Shown here piece by piece: positions 1-7,608 of a DNA stretch of 22,582 bases (its first letter is position 1; the number at the start of each line of letters is the position of its first letter). The DNA is from JAFHCF01 sp048497495 (GTDB taxonomy: Bacteria > Pseudomonadota > Alphaproteobacteria > Rhizobiales > Ancalomicrobiaceae). The position numbers and the translations under genes were made by a program. The DNA lies in contig JAFHCF010000249.1 of the NCBI GenBank assembly GCA_048497495.1, positions 1 through 22,582 on the forward strand. The letters run 5' to 3'. The notes under the pieces were generated by a model, which saw only the letters and a program-made list of their open reading frames with translations, searched no databases and was not told the origin of the DNA.

Positions 1-366
1 CCGCAGAAGGCGGTGATCGGCGCCGACGTCTTCACCCACGAGAGCGGGCTCCACGTCGCCGGCCTCTTGTGGAACCGCGACACCTATCAGGGCGTCGATC
101 CGCGCGATCTCGGTCGCGACCACGGCTTCGCCATCGGCAAGCATTCCGGCCGCACCGCGATCGCCCATGCGCTCGCCGCCTGCGGGGTCGACCTCGACGA
201 TCGGGTCTATCCGAAGCTGCTGGCGCGGGTGAAGCGTTGGGCGGTGCGCCACAAGCGCGCCATGCCCCGCGAGGTGTTGGTGTCGATGCACGACGGGTTG
301 ATCGACGACGAAATGGAGCCGGCGCTCACCACGGCGGCGCTCGGGGCGCGGTCGTGGAGCCGGTGA
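1..366 (+). CDS. nifV: Homocitrate synthase NifV, C-terminal part (truncated by window edge)
   Basis: This open frame enters from the left edge and gives the last 121 residues of a homocitrate synthase/isopropylmalate synthase family protein. The segment FTHESGLHVAGLL followed by the IGKHSG motif is characteristic of the region after the catalytic TIM barrel in this family. NifV condenses acetyl-CoA with 2-oxoglutarate to make (R)-homocitrate, the organic ligand of the nitrogenase FeMo cofactor. The catalytic barrel lies outside the window, so the active site cannot be checked. Assignment as NifV rather than LeuA or a lysine-pathway homocitrate synthase rests mainly on context: cysE follows after 11 nt and nifW after that. 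The methionine-like GTG at 13 is an internal codon, not a start. Confidence 0.88.
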   Translation, partial: PQKAVIGADVFTHESGLHVAGLLWNRDTYQGVDPRDLGRDHGFAIGKHSGRTAIAHALAACGVDLDDRVYPKLLARVKRWAVRHKRAMPREVLVSMHDGLIDDEMEPALTTAALGARSWSR

Positions 367-377
367 GGGAGGACGCC

Positions 378-1178
378 ATGTCGGATACCGCGCTCGCCGC
401 GCCGCTCGCCGCCGTCGCCGCGCAGGCCACGCCGTCGCTGTGGGCGATGATCCGCGAGGACGTCGCCTGCGTGAAGGCGCGCGATCCGGCCGCCCGCTTC
501 ACCGCCGAGATCGTGCTGACCTATCCGGGCGTCCATGCCATCGTCTGGCATCGCCTGGCGCACGCCCTGTGGACGCGGGGCCATCGCTTCGCCGCCCGCT
601 TCCTGTCGTGGCTCGGGCGCTTCCTGACCAATGTCGACATCCACCCCGGCGCCACCATCGGCCGCCGCTTCTTCATCGATCACGGGGCCGGCGTCGTCGT
701 CGGCGAGACGGCGATCGTCGGTCACGACGTGACGCTCTATCACGGGGTGACGCTCGGCGGCGTCTCGTGGACGCCGGGCAAGCGCCATCCGACGCTGGAG
801 AACGGCGTGCTGGTCGGGGCCGGGGCCAAGATCCTCGGGCCGATCACGGTGGGGGCGGGGGCGCGGATCGGCGCCAATTCCGTCGTCATCGAGGATGTCG
901 CGCCGGAGATGACGGTGGTCGGTATTCCCGGCCGGGTGGTCAAGGCGACGGCCGATCGCCGGATCATCGGCGGGCGCATCGACCTCGAGCATCACCTGAT
1001 GCCCGACCCGGTCGGCGAGGCGATCTCGGCGCTGGTCGACCGCATCGATTTCCTCGAAATGCGGCTCGCCCATCTCTCCGGCCGGCCGACGCCGACGGTC
1101 GAATTCGACGTGCGGCCCGCCACCCCGCCGGCCGCGCCCTCGCCCCCCGTCACCGCGGATCGGCCCGCCGCGCCCTGA
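378..1178 (+). CDS. cysE: Serine O-acetyltransferase, nif-linked CysE
   Basis: The 266-residue product is a left-handed beta-helix acetyltransferase that converts serine and acetyl-CoA to O-acetylserine, the precursor of cysteine. Hexapeptide repeats run from about residue 85 to 190 (for example IHPGATIG, VVVGETAIVG, ILGPITVGAGARIGANSVV). D87 and H102 have the spacing of the catalytic Asp/His pair of E. coli CysE. The N-terminal helical domain is about 55 residues shorter than in E. coli CysE. The C-terminus after GIPGRVV carries a tail of about 70 residues ending in a Pro/Ala-rich stretch. The ATG at 378 is chosen because a GAGGGAGG Shine-Dalgarno lies just upstream, overlapping the nifV stop region. 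A cysE copy between nifV and nifW is known from other diazotrophs, where it is thought to supply cysteine for Fe-S cluster assembly. That role is inferred here. Confidence 0.93.
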   Translation: MSDTALAAPLAAVAAQATPSLWAMIREDVACVKARDPAARFTAEIVLTYPGVHAIVWHRLAHALWTRGHRFAARFLSWLGRFLTNVDIHPGATIGRRFFIDHGAGVVVGETAIVGHDVTLYHGVTLGGVSWTPGKRHPTLENGVLVGAGAKILGPITVGAGARIGANSVVIEDVAPEMTVVGIPGRVVKATADRRIIGGRIDLEHHLMPDPVGEAISALVDRIDFLEMRLAHLSGRPTPTVEFDVRPATPPAAPSPPVTADRPAAP

Positions 1179-1218
1179 CCCGGCGGCGGGCGCAAGGACC
1201 CCGAGAGGAGTATCCCCC

Positions 1219-1602
1219 ATGAGCAGTTGTTCGATCGAGGACGCGGTGGTGATCGCCGACATCCTGCCGCGCCTGAGAGCCTGTTCGTCGGCCGAGGACT
1301 TCTTCGCCGAACTCAAGGTCAAATTCGACCCCAAGGTGTTGTCGTCGGCGCGGCTGCACATCCTGAAGCGGATGGGCCAGTACCTCGCCACCGAGGACTT
1401 CGAGGGCATGCCGGATCGGGTGATCGCGGCGCGCTGCCATTCCTTCCTGGAACGCGCCTACGAGGACTTCGTCACCTCGTCGCCTTTGAAAGAGCGGGTG
1501 TTCAAGGTGCTGAAGGATCACGACCCGTCGCGCCCGGTGAAGCCCGGCGAGGCCTTCATCGACTTCGACGAGATCCTACAGCCGATCCCCGTCAAGGACT
1601 GA
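1219..1602 (+). CDS. nifW: Nitrogenase stabilizing/protective protein NifW
   Basis: The 127-residue product matches the NifW family in length and sequence. It has an N-terminal acidic/helical segment with AEDFFAELKVKFDP, a central RLHILKRMGQYL helix, and a conserved C-terminal half with FLERAYEDFVTSSPLKERVFKVL. NifW is a small cytoplasmic protein that associates with the MoFe protein and helps keep it active, notably under oxygen exposure; its exact chemistry is not settled. A GAGAGGAG ribosome-binding site sits 8-16 nt before the ATG. It follows cysE by 40 nt, so it is probably the last gene of the nifV-cysE-nifW transcription unit. No membrane segment or cofactor motif is seen. Confidence 0.93.
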   Translation: MSSCSIEDAVVIADILPRLRACSSAEDFFAELKVKFDPKVLSSARLHILKRMGQYLATEDFEGMPDRVIAARCHSFLERAYEDFVTSSPLKERVFKVLKDHDPSRPVKPGEAFIDFDEILQPIPVKD

Positions 1603-1645
1603 CGTCGTGGCATAGCTCACCGGCCGATTTCGCCGTCAATTCGTC

Positions 1646-1681
1646 GATTCCCGTTGGAGTTCCTTAAGAATATCGGGAATC
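1646..1681 (+). repeat. 8-bp perfect inverted repeat downstream of nifW
   Basis: GATTCCCG (1646-1653) and CGGGAATC (1674-1681) are exact reverse complements separated by 20 nt, starting 44 nt after the nifW stop. There is no T-run after it, so it is not a classical terminator. It could be an mRNA 3'-end structure or an operator for the downstream HD-GYP gene. Confidence 0.4.
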
Positions 1682-1691
1682 TGCGACCGGT

Positions 1692-1712
1692 TCGGCGGTA
1701 CCGGTCCGCCGA
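1692..1712 (+). terminator. Hairpin after nifW, possible weak terminator
   Basis: TCGGCGG (1692-1698) pairs exactly with CCGCCGA (1706-1712) across a 7-nt loop. It lies directly after the preceding inverted repeat, in the 231-nt gap between nifW and the HD-GYP gene. The downstream sequence has only scattered T residues, so termination here would be weak or Rho-assisted. Confidence 0.35.
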
Positions 1713-1833
1713 CTCGACTTCCTCGTCACGGCCTCGACTTGTGCATTAGGGAGAAATTAACGCGAAAAGTTTCATCCTTCCGCGTCGACCGGCCCGCATC
1801 GTTCCGAGGCCGGGGAAGCGACGGAGGAGAGCG

Positions 1834-3360
1834 ATGCGACTATCGCTTCGCACGTCCCTGACGATCGGGATCGTGCCATTGATCGGATTGTCGGTGGCCC
1901 AGGCTCTGGTGAGCCTGCGAATGCTCGCGGATGCGCGCAGCGCCTCGCTCGAACAGGCCACCGACCTGATACCGTCGATCCGGCTCATGGGCGAGATCGG
2001 TCTCGAGGCGACGCGTTATCGGCTGCGCGCCTCACGCCACGCCGCCGCCACCTCGCCCGAGCAGGAGCAGGAAATCGACGGCCAACTCGACACGGCGACG
2101 AAGGAGATCGCCACACGCTTTGCCCACATCGAGCGTCTGCTCTCCGATGATCGGGAGAGGCAGGCCTGGCAGGCGTTCCTCGACGATTGGGGTGTCTTCC
2201 TGCTGCGTCAGGAAGAGGCGCTCGCAGCGAGCCGGCGTGGCGACAAGCTCGCCGCGGGGGTAGCGATCGAGGAGGCGCGCGATCTCTTTCTCGGCGCCGT
2301 CGGCAAACTGACCCGAGAGATCGAGATTCTCGACGGCGCCATCGCGGAGGCCTCGCGCCGGGCGGGCGTCGCCTACCGCGACGCGGTCTCCGGTGTGCTT
2401 CTTCTGGGCCTCTTCACGGTGGTCGTCGGCGCGGCGGTCTGGTTTCACTTCGGCTTCGGCACGGCGCGCGCGGTCGATCGCCTCACCCGGGCGATGCGAT
2501 CGGTGGCCGACGGTGACCTCTCGACCCCCGTCCCCAGCCTCGAGCGGAGCGACGAGGTCGGCTGCATGGCGAAGGCACTGGTCGTCTTCCGCGATCATCT
2601 CGCCGAGGCCGAAGAGTTGCGTCGACAGCGGGAGGCGCTCGATTTCGCCAATCTGAAACTGATGAACGAGGCGCAAGAGGAACTCGCTTTTCGGGCCGAA
2701 CTGCTCGACGACGAGGTGTCGCGGAAGAAGGCCGAACTGGTGGCGCGCGAAAGGGAGATCGTCTGGCGCCTGTCGCGAGCGACGGAACGGCGCGACAACG
2801 AGACCGGCGATCACATCGTCCGCATGTCGCGCATCAGCGGGATCGTCGCGGAAGCGCTCGGCATGTCCGAGGAGGACTGTCATCTCGTCGAAATCGCGTC
2901 GCAGATGCACGACATCGGCAAGGTCGCCATCCCCGATCAGATCCTCTTCAAGCCGGGGCCCCTGACGCCGGAAGAGCGCGCCATCATGGAGACCCATGCG
3001 TTGGCCGGCTGGTCCATCCTCAAGGGCTCGGAATCGCGGCTCATCCGCATGGCGGCGGACGTCGCGGTCAGTCATCACGAAAAATGGGACGGAACCGGCT
3101 ATCCGCATCGGCTTTCCGGCGAGGGCATTCCGATTTCGGGTCGTATCGCGGCAATCGCCGACGTCTTCGACGCGCTGATGTCGCGACGCCCCTACAAGGA
3201 GGCCTGGTCGCTCGAGCGGGCGCGCGCCTTTGTCGAGGAGAATGCCGGCCGGCATTTCGATCCGGCCTGCGTCGCCGCCTTCCTGTCGCGCTGGGACGAG
3301 ATCTCGGCGATCGCCGGCACGTCGGCCGAGGAGGTCGCGGCGATGCGCTCCGCCGCCTGA
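1834..3360 (+). CDS. Membrane-bound HD-GYP c-di-GMP phosphodiesterase with HAMP domain
   Basis: The 508-residue product is a membrane signalling protein. A first transmembrane helix (about residues 7-29) is followed by a helical periplasmic sensor region of the four-helix-bundle type (about 30-183). A second transmembrane helix (about 186-207), a HAMP linker (about 207-262) and a charged coiled coil (about 262-312) come next. The HD-GYP domain fills about 315-490. The metal-binding HDxxK motif is intact (H359, D360, K363), as is the HHEKWDGTGYP segment (414-424) with its GYP signature. An active enzyme hydrolysing cyclic di-GMP is therefore likely. A GGAGGAGA ribosome-binding site at 1823-1830 supports the start. 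It sits between nifW and the fix operon with 231 nt upstream, so it probably has its own promoter. A link to nitrogen fixation is only suggested by position, and the ligand is unknown. Confidence 0.93.
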   Translation: MRLSLRTSLTIGIVPLIGLSVAQALVSLRMLADARSASLEQATDLIPSIRLMGEIGLEATRYRLRASRHAAATSPEQEQEIDGQLDTATKEIATRFAHIERLLSDDRERQAWQAFLDDWGVFLLRQEEALAASRRGDKLAAGVAIEEARDLFLGAVGKLTREIEILDGAIAEASRRAGVAYRDAVSGVLLLGLFTVVVGAAVWFHFGFGTARAVDRLTRAMRSVADGDLSTPVPSLERSDEVGCMAKALVVFRDHLAEAEELRRQREALDFANLKLMNEAQEELAFRAELLDDEVSRKKAELVAREREIVWRLSRATERRDNETGDHIVRMSRISGIVAEALGMSEEDCHLVEIASQMHDIGKVAIPDQILFKPGPLTPEERAIMETHALAGWSILKGSESRLIRMAADVAVSHHEKWDGTGYPHRLSGEGIPISGRIAAIADVFDALMSRRPYKEAWSLERARAFVEENAGRHFDPACVAAFLSRWDEISAIAGTSAEEVAAMRSAA

Positions 3361-3456
3361 TCGGCGCTCGCTCACGGCAGCGTCACGCCATCGTCAGTGG
3401 TTACTGGGGGAGGGGCATCCTAGAGTGTCGCTCCCTCCAGAACCCGAGTTGATCCG

Positions 3457-4086
3457 ATGTCAGATCCCCGACACGCCGCTTTCCGTCCCACGCGCCGTCA
3501 TGTGCTGGGAGTTCTCGCCGCCGGCGCCGCCCTCCCATACCTCGGCCGCGACGCCTTCGCCACCACCCCGGAGGAGGTCTTCGCCGATGCCGCCGTGCCG
3601 GTGCTCGGCAACCCGAAGGGCGACGTCGCCATCGCCATGTGGTTCGACTACCAGTGCCCCTACTGCAAGAAGGTCGAGCCGGTGATGATGGACGTGGTGA
3701 AGGCCGACGGCCGCGTCGCGGTGCTGCTCAAGGACTGGCCGATCTTCGGCAAGATGTCGGAGAAGACGGCGCGGATGACGTGGAGCGCGCGCCGGCAGGA
3801 TCGGTTGGGCAAGGTCCACGACGGGCTGATGGCGATCGAGGGGCGGCCGACGGACGCCCGGGTCGAGGCGGTGTTGAAGGCGGCGAAGATCGACCGCGCC
3901 CGGCTCGAGGCCGACATGAAGGCCGACGGGGCCGCCTTCGACGCCCTGGTGGCGCGCAACGGAGCCCAAGCGGAAGGCTTCGGCTTCCCCGGCACGCCGG
4001 CCTTCGTCATCGGCTCCTTCGTCTTCGGCGGCGTCCTCGACGCCGACGGCTTCCGCCAGGCGATCGCCGACGCGCGGCGTCGGTGA
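3457..4086 (+). CDS. Tat-exported DsbA-like thiol:disulfide oxidoreductase
   Basis: The 209-residue product has an N-terminal twin-arginine signal: R13-R14 in TRRHVLG, then a hydrophobic Ala/Gly/Leu stretch with a possible cleavage after AFA near residue 35. The mature part is a DsbA-type thioredoxin fold with a C67-P-Y-C70 active site and a cis-proline loop (GTPAFVIG) near the C-terminus. It should form or rearrange disulfides in periplasmic or membrane proteins; its redox partner is not in the window. Closest families by feel are the DsbA/ScsC-like, Com1-type oxidoreductases. No convincing Shine-Dalgarno is seen before the ATG at 3457. That start is kept because later starts would remove the twin-arginine motif. 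The gene lies 96 nt after the HD-GYP gene and just upstream of the fix control region. Confidence 0.88.
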   Translation: MSDPRHAAFRPTRRHVLGVLAAGAALPYLGRDAFATTPEEVFADAAVPVLGNPKGDVAIAMWFDYQCPYCKKVEPVMMDVVKADGRVAVLLKDWPIFGKMSEKTARMTWSARRQDRLGKVHDGLMAIEGRPTDARVEAVLKAAKIDRARLEADMKADGAAFDALVARNGAQAEGFGFPGTPAFVIGSFVFGGVLDADGFRQAIADARRR

Positions 4087-4101
4087 ACGACGCCCGCGTG
4101 C

Positions 4102-4117
4102 TGTCGGCTTTCCGACA
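4102..4117 (+). promoter_or_regulatory. NifA upstream activator sequence (TGT-N10-ACA)
   Basis: TGT at 4102-4104 and ACA at 4115-4117 are separated by exactly 10 nt and lie inside a perfect dyad, CTGTCGG-CTTT-CCGACAG (4101-4118). This is the canonical NifA-binding motif. Its centre is about 120 bp upstream of the start predicted from the -24/-12 promoter at 4204-4219, within the usual range for NifA sites. It begins 15 nt after the stop codon of the DsbA-like gene. Confidence 0.88.
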
Positions 4118-4153
4118 GGTCCGTCATGATTGTCGCGCCGCGTCGCGCTGAGG

Positions 4154-4189
4154 GAAATCCCGTATACCTCCTGAAATCCTCGGAAATCC
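4154..4189 (+). repeat. Three phased GAAATCC repeats between activator site and promoter
   Basis: GAAATCC occurs at 4154-4160, 4173-4179 and 4183-4189, with start-to-start spacings of 19 and 10 bp. These are close to two turns and one turn of the helix. The stretch is more AT-rich than the surroundings and sits exactly between the NifA site and the sigma-54 promoter, where a DNA bend is needed. No good IHF consensus was found. Function is unknown. Confidence 0.5.
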
Positions 4190-4203
4190 GCCGTTTCTCC
4201 GGT

Positions 4204-4219
4204 TGGCACGAGCCGTGCT
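4204..4219 (+). promoter_or_regulatory. Sigma-54 (-24/-12) promoter of fixABCX
   Basis: TGGCACGAGCCGTGCT matches the RpoN consensus TGGCACG-N4-TTGCW at every defined position except the first T of the -12 element. GG and GC are at the correct 10-nt separation. Transcription should start near 4229-4231, giving a leader of about 56 nt before fixA. Together with the upstream NifA site this makes the operon NifA/RpoN-dependent. Confidence 0.88.
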
Positions 4220-4285
4220 GAGAGAAGGGCGAGGCCGGTCCACCGACCCACGGCGACCGGCGCAACGATTTCGAGGAGAGGCGAC

Positions 4286-5137
4286 ATGCACATCGTCGTC
4301 TGCATCAAGCAGGTTCCGGATTCGGCACAGATCCGCGTGCATCCCGTGACCAACACGATCATGCGCCAGGGCGTGCCGACGATCATCAACCCTTATGACC
4401 TGTTCGCGCTGGAAGAGGCGCTCAGGCTCCGGGACAAGCACGGCGGCGAGGTCACGGTTCTGACCATGGGCCCGCCGATGGCCGAGGACAGCTTGCGCAA
4501 GGCGCTGACCTTCGGCGCCGACCGAGCGGTGCTCTTGACCGACCGCTTCTTCGCCGGTTCCGACACGCTCGCCACCTCCTTCGCGCTGGCCCAGGCGATC
4601 GCCAAGATCGGCGAGGTCTACGGCGCCCCCGACATCGTCTTCACCGGCAAGCAGACCATCGACGGCGACACCGCCCAGGTCGGCCCCGGCATCGCCAAGC
4701 GGCAGAGCCTGTTGCAACTGACCTACGTCTCGAAGATCGCCGAGCTCGATCTCGCGGGTCGGCGGATCAAGGTCGAGCGGCGCTCGGAGGGCGGCGTGCA
4801 GGTGCTGGAGACCCGGCTGCCGGTGCTGATCACCATGCTCGAGGGCACCAACGACATGCGCCGCGGCACCATGGCCGACGCGCTGCGTGCGGCGCGGGCG
4901 CAGTTGGTGGTGTGGTCGGCCAAGGATGCCGGCATCGAGGACATCCTCAAATGCGGCCTGCGCGGTTCGCCGACGGTGGTCAAGCGGGTGTTCGCGCCGT
5001 CGGCGCGGGCCGAGAAGGCCAAGCTGATCGAGATCCAGCCGGCGCCGAGGGATACCGCCGACGCCTTGATCGAGCAGATCTTCGGCACGCTGCCGGCGCT
5101 CGAGACCGAACTCGTCGACCTGCATCAGACGCTCTGA
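4286..5137 (+). CDS. fixA: Electron transfer flavoprotein beta subunit FixA
   Basis: The 283-residue product is an ETF beta-type protein. Its N-terminus MHIVVCIKQVPDSAQIRV and the TGKQTIDGDTAQVGPGIA segment (from about residue 116) are typical of FixA. FixA and FixB form a flavoprotein heterodimer. With FixC and FixX it bifurcates electrons from NADH, sending one pair to quinone and one to ferredoxin/flavodoxin for nitrogenase. A GAGGAGAGG ribosome-binding site precedes the ATG. This is the first gene after the NifA/sigma-54 control region, and fixB follows after 17 nt. Length is normal for FixA, and no truncation or frameshift is seen. Confidence 0.96.
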   Translation: MHIVVCIKQVPDSAQIRVHPVTNTIMRQGVPTIINPYDLFALEEALRLRDKHGGEVTVLTMGPPMAEDSLRKALTFGADRAVLLTDRFFAGSDTLATSFALAQAIAKIGEVYGAPDIVFTGKQTIDGDTAQVGPGIAKRQSLLQLTYVSKIAELDLAGRRIKVERRSEGGVQVLETRLPVLITMLEGTNDMRRGTMADALRAARAQLVVWSAKDAGIEDILKCGLRGSPTVVKRVFAPSARAEKAKLIEIQPAPRDTADALIEQIFGTLPALETELVDLHQTL

Positions 5138-5154
5138 GGAACGGGAGGGACCCC

Positions 5155-6267
5155 ATGACGAACGCACCCGCCACACCCGCCCCCGCTCCCGCCGCCGGCC
5201 GCGCCGGCATGAAGAAGGAGCTCTCCGAACACTTCAAGGCCTATCACGGCGTCTGGGTGTTCATCGAGGTCGAGCGCGGGGTGGTCCATCCCGTCTCCTA
5301 CGAATTGCTCGGAGAGGGCCGCAAGCTCGCCGACCAACTCGGCGTCGAACTCGCCGGCGCCATCCTCGGGCCGAAGGGCGAGGGGACGAACCACGCCATC
5401 GCCGAGACCTTCGCCCATGGCGCGGACCTGGTCTACCTGATGGAGGACCCGCTGCTCGCCGACTATCGCAACGAGCCGTTCTCCAAGGGGCTGACCGACC
5501 TGGTCAACACCTACAAGCCGGAGATCCTGCTGCTCGGCGCCACGACGCTCGGCCGCGATCTCGCCGGCTCGGTGGCGACGACGCTGCTCACCGGCCTCAC
5601 CGCCGACTGCACCGAACTGGCGGTCGACGCCGACAAGTCGCTCGCGGCGACCCGGCCGACCTTCGGCGGCTCGCTTCTGTGCACCATCTACACCCTGAAC
5701 TTCCGGCCGCAGATGGCGACGATCCGGCCGCGCGTCATGTCGATGCCGAAGCGGATGGAGAAGCCGATCGGCAAGGTGGTGACCCATCCGCTCGACATGG
5801 CGGAAGCGGACATCGTCACCAAGATCCTCGACTTCGTCGCCGATCGCGAGGCCGGCAAGGTCAACCTCGCCTATGCCGACATCGTCGTCGCCGGCGGGCT
5901 GGGGCTGGGCGCGATCGAGAACATGCAGTTGGTGAAGAACCTCGCCAAGTCGCTCGGCGCCGAATACGGCTGCTCCAGGCCGATCGTCCAGAAGGGCTGG
6001 ATGCCGGCGGAGCGTCAGATCGGCCAGACCGGCAAGACCATCCGGCCGAAGCTCTACATCGCCGCCGGCATTTCGGGGGCGATCCAGCACCGGGTCGGCG
6101 TCGAGGGCGCCGACATGATCGTCGCCATCAACACCGACAGGAACGCCCCGATCTTCGACTTCGCCCATGTCGGCGTGGTCACCGACGCGCTGCGCTTCCT
6201 GCCCGCCCTCACCGAGGCGTTCACCCGCCGCCTCTCGCCCCACAACCGCGACAAGCTCGCCGGCTGA
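5155..6267 (+). CDS. fixB: Electron transfer flavoprotein alpha subunit FixB
   Basis: The 370-residue product is the ETF alpha-type partner of FixA. The C-terminal FAD-binding domain is clear: SRPIVQKGWMPAERQIGQTGKTIRPKLY spread over about residues 277-304, followed by AAGISGAIQHRVG and INTDRNAPIFDFAHVGVV. The N-terminus carries an 18-residue Ala/Pro-rich extension before MKKELSEHFKAYHGVWV. The ATG at 5155 is preferred over the internal Met19 because a GGGAGGGA ribosome-binding site sits just before it and none lies before Met19. The extension may be a flexible tail or a membrane-complex contact; its role is unknown. The gene is in the middle of the fix operon, 27 nt before fixC. Confidence 0.95.
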   Translation: MTNAPATPAPAPAAGRAGMKKELSEHFKAYHGVWVFIEVERGVVHPVSYELLGEGRKLADQLGVELAGAILGPKGEGTNHAIAETFAHGADLVYLMEDPLLADYRNEPFSKGLTDLVNTYKPEILLLGATTLGRDLAGSVATTLLTGLTADCTELAVDADKSLAATRPTFGGSLLCTIYTLNFRPQMATIRPRVMSMPKRMEKPIGKVVTHPLDMAEADIVTKILDFVADREAGKVNLAYADIVVAGGLGLGAIENMQLVKNLAKSLGAEYGCSRPIVQKGWMPAERQIGQTGKTIRPKLYIAAGISGAIQHRVGVEGADMIVAINTDRNAPIFDFAHVGVVTDALRFLPALTEAFTRRLSPHNRDKLAG

Positions 6268-6294
6268 TCGCACGGAAGTTCGAGGAGAGAGACG

Positions 6295-7602
6295 ATGATC
6301 GAAGAAAAGTTCGATGCGATCGTGATCGGGGCCGGCATGGCGGGCAACGCCTGCGCCTACACCATGGCGTCGCGCGGCCTCAAGGTGCTGCAGCTCGAGC
6401 GCGGCGAATATCCGGGTTCGAAGAACGTCCAGGGCGCGATCATGTACGCGTCGATGCTGGAGAAGATCATCCCCGACTTCCGCGAGGACGCGCCGCTGGA
6501 GCGTCACCTCGTCGAACAGCGGTTCTGGATGATGGACGACAAGTCCCACACCGGCATGCACTACCGCTCCGAGGACTTCAACGAGGACAAGCCCAACCGC
6601 TACACCATCGTCCGGGCGCAGTTCGACAAGTGGTTCTCGCGCAAGTGCCGCGACATCGGCGTGACGCTCCTGACCGAGACCACGGTCACCGAGCTGATCC
6701 AGAACGACCAGGGCAAGGTGCTCGGCGTCAAGACCGACCGCAAGGGCGGGGCGGTGTTCGCCGACGTGGTGGTGTTGGCGGAAGGCGTCAACGGGTTGCT
6801 CGGGCCGCGCTCGGGCCTGCGGACGTCGCCCAAGCCGGAGACGGTGGCGCTGGCGGTCAAGGAGATGCACTTCCTGCCGGCCGAGACCATCGAGAGCCGC
6901 TTCAACGTCAAGGGCGACGAGGGCGTCGTCATCGAGATGGTCGGCACCTTCTCCAAGGGCATGACCGGGCTCGGCTTCCTCTACACCAACAAGGAGAGCA
7001 TCTCCGTCGGTCTCGGCTGTCTGGTGTCGGACTTCGCCGCGACCAAGGAGAGCCCCTACGGGCTGCTCGAGGAGTTCAAGAAGCACCCCTCGATCGCGCC
7101 GCTGATCGCCGGGTCGGAATGTAAGGAATACGCCGCCCACCTCATCCCCGAGGGTGGCTACAAGGAAATCCCGCAGCTCTTCGGCGACGGCTGGGTGGTG
7201 GTGGGCGACGCCGCCCACTTCAACAACGCCATTCATCGCGAGGGCTCCAACCTCGCCATGACCTCGGGCCGGCTCGCGGGCGAGGCGATCCACCGCATCA
7301 AGGCGGCGCGCGATCCGATGACGAAGGAGCACCTGAAGCTCTACAAGGAGCTGCTGGACGCCTCGTTCCTGATGAAGGACCTGAAGAAGTACAAGGACAT
7401 GCCGGCGCTTCTTCACACCAATTCGGCCAACTTCTTCAACTCCTACCCGCAACTCGTCAGCCAAGCGGCGCAGAACTTCCTGCGCGTCGACGGCACGCCG
7501 AAGCTGGAGAAGGAGAAGAAGACCAGCCGCGCCTTCATCGAGACGCGCTCGCGCCTCGGCCTGATCTCCGACGCGGTGAAGCTCGCCTTCGCCTGGCGGT
7601 GA
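6295..7602 (+). CDS. fixC: FixC, ETF-quinone oxidoreductase-like flavoprotein
   Basis: The 435-residue product is a FAD-dependent oxidoreductase related to the flavin and quinone domains of ETF:ubiquinone oxidoreductase. The dinucleotide-binding GAGMAG motif is at residues 12-17, followed by an acidic LERGEYPGSKNVQG segment. The second FAD motif, VVVGDAAHFNNAIHREGSNLA, begins near residue 301. FixC passes electrons from FixAB to the quinone pool, and the iron-sulfur centre present in single-chain ETF-QO is supplied by FixX instead. A GAGGAGAGA ribosome-binding site precedes the ATG. The spacing to fixX is larger than within the rest of the operon (142 nt) and contains a hairpin and a sigma-54-like motif. 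Confidence 0.96.
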   Translation: MIEEKFDAIVIGAGMAGNACAYTMASRGLKVLQLERGEYPGSKNVQGAIMYASMLEKIIPDFREDAPLERHLVEQRFWMMDDKSHTGMHYRSEDFNEDKPNRYTIVRAQFDKWFSRKCRDIGVTLLTETTVTELIQNDQGKVLGVKTDRKGGAVFADVVVLAEGVNGLLGPRSGLRTSPKPETVALAVKEMHFLPAETIESRFNVKGDEGVVIEMVGTFSKGMTGLGFLYTNKESISVGLGCLVSDFAATKESPYGLLEEFKKHPSIAPLIAGSECKEYAAHLIPEGGYKEIPQLFGDGWVVVGDAAHFNNAIHREGSNLAMTSGRLAGEAIHRIKAARDPMTKEHLKLYKELLDASFLMKDLKKYKDMPALLHTNSANFFNSYPQLVSQAAQNFLRVDGTPKLEKEKKTSRAFIETRSRLGLISDAVKLAFAWR

Positions 7603-7608
7603 GGGAGA

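Noticed and set aside
3404..3440. Imperfect inverted repeat CTGGGGGAG / CTCCCTCCAG upstream of the DsbA-like gene.
   Set aside because: It needs a bulge and an 18-nt loop and has no terminator or operator context; it could be chance.
3449..3462. FNR/FixK-like sequence TTGAT-N4-TGTCA at the start of the DsbA-like gene.
   Set aside because: The second half-site deviates from ATCAA and the element overlaps the start codon, a poor place for an activator.
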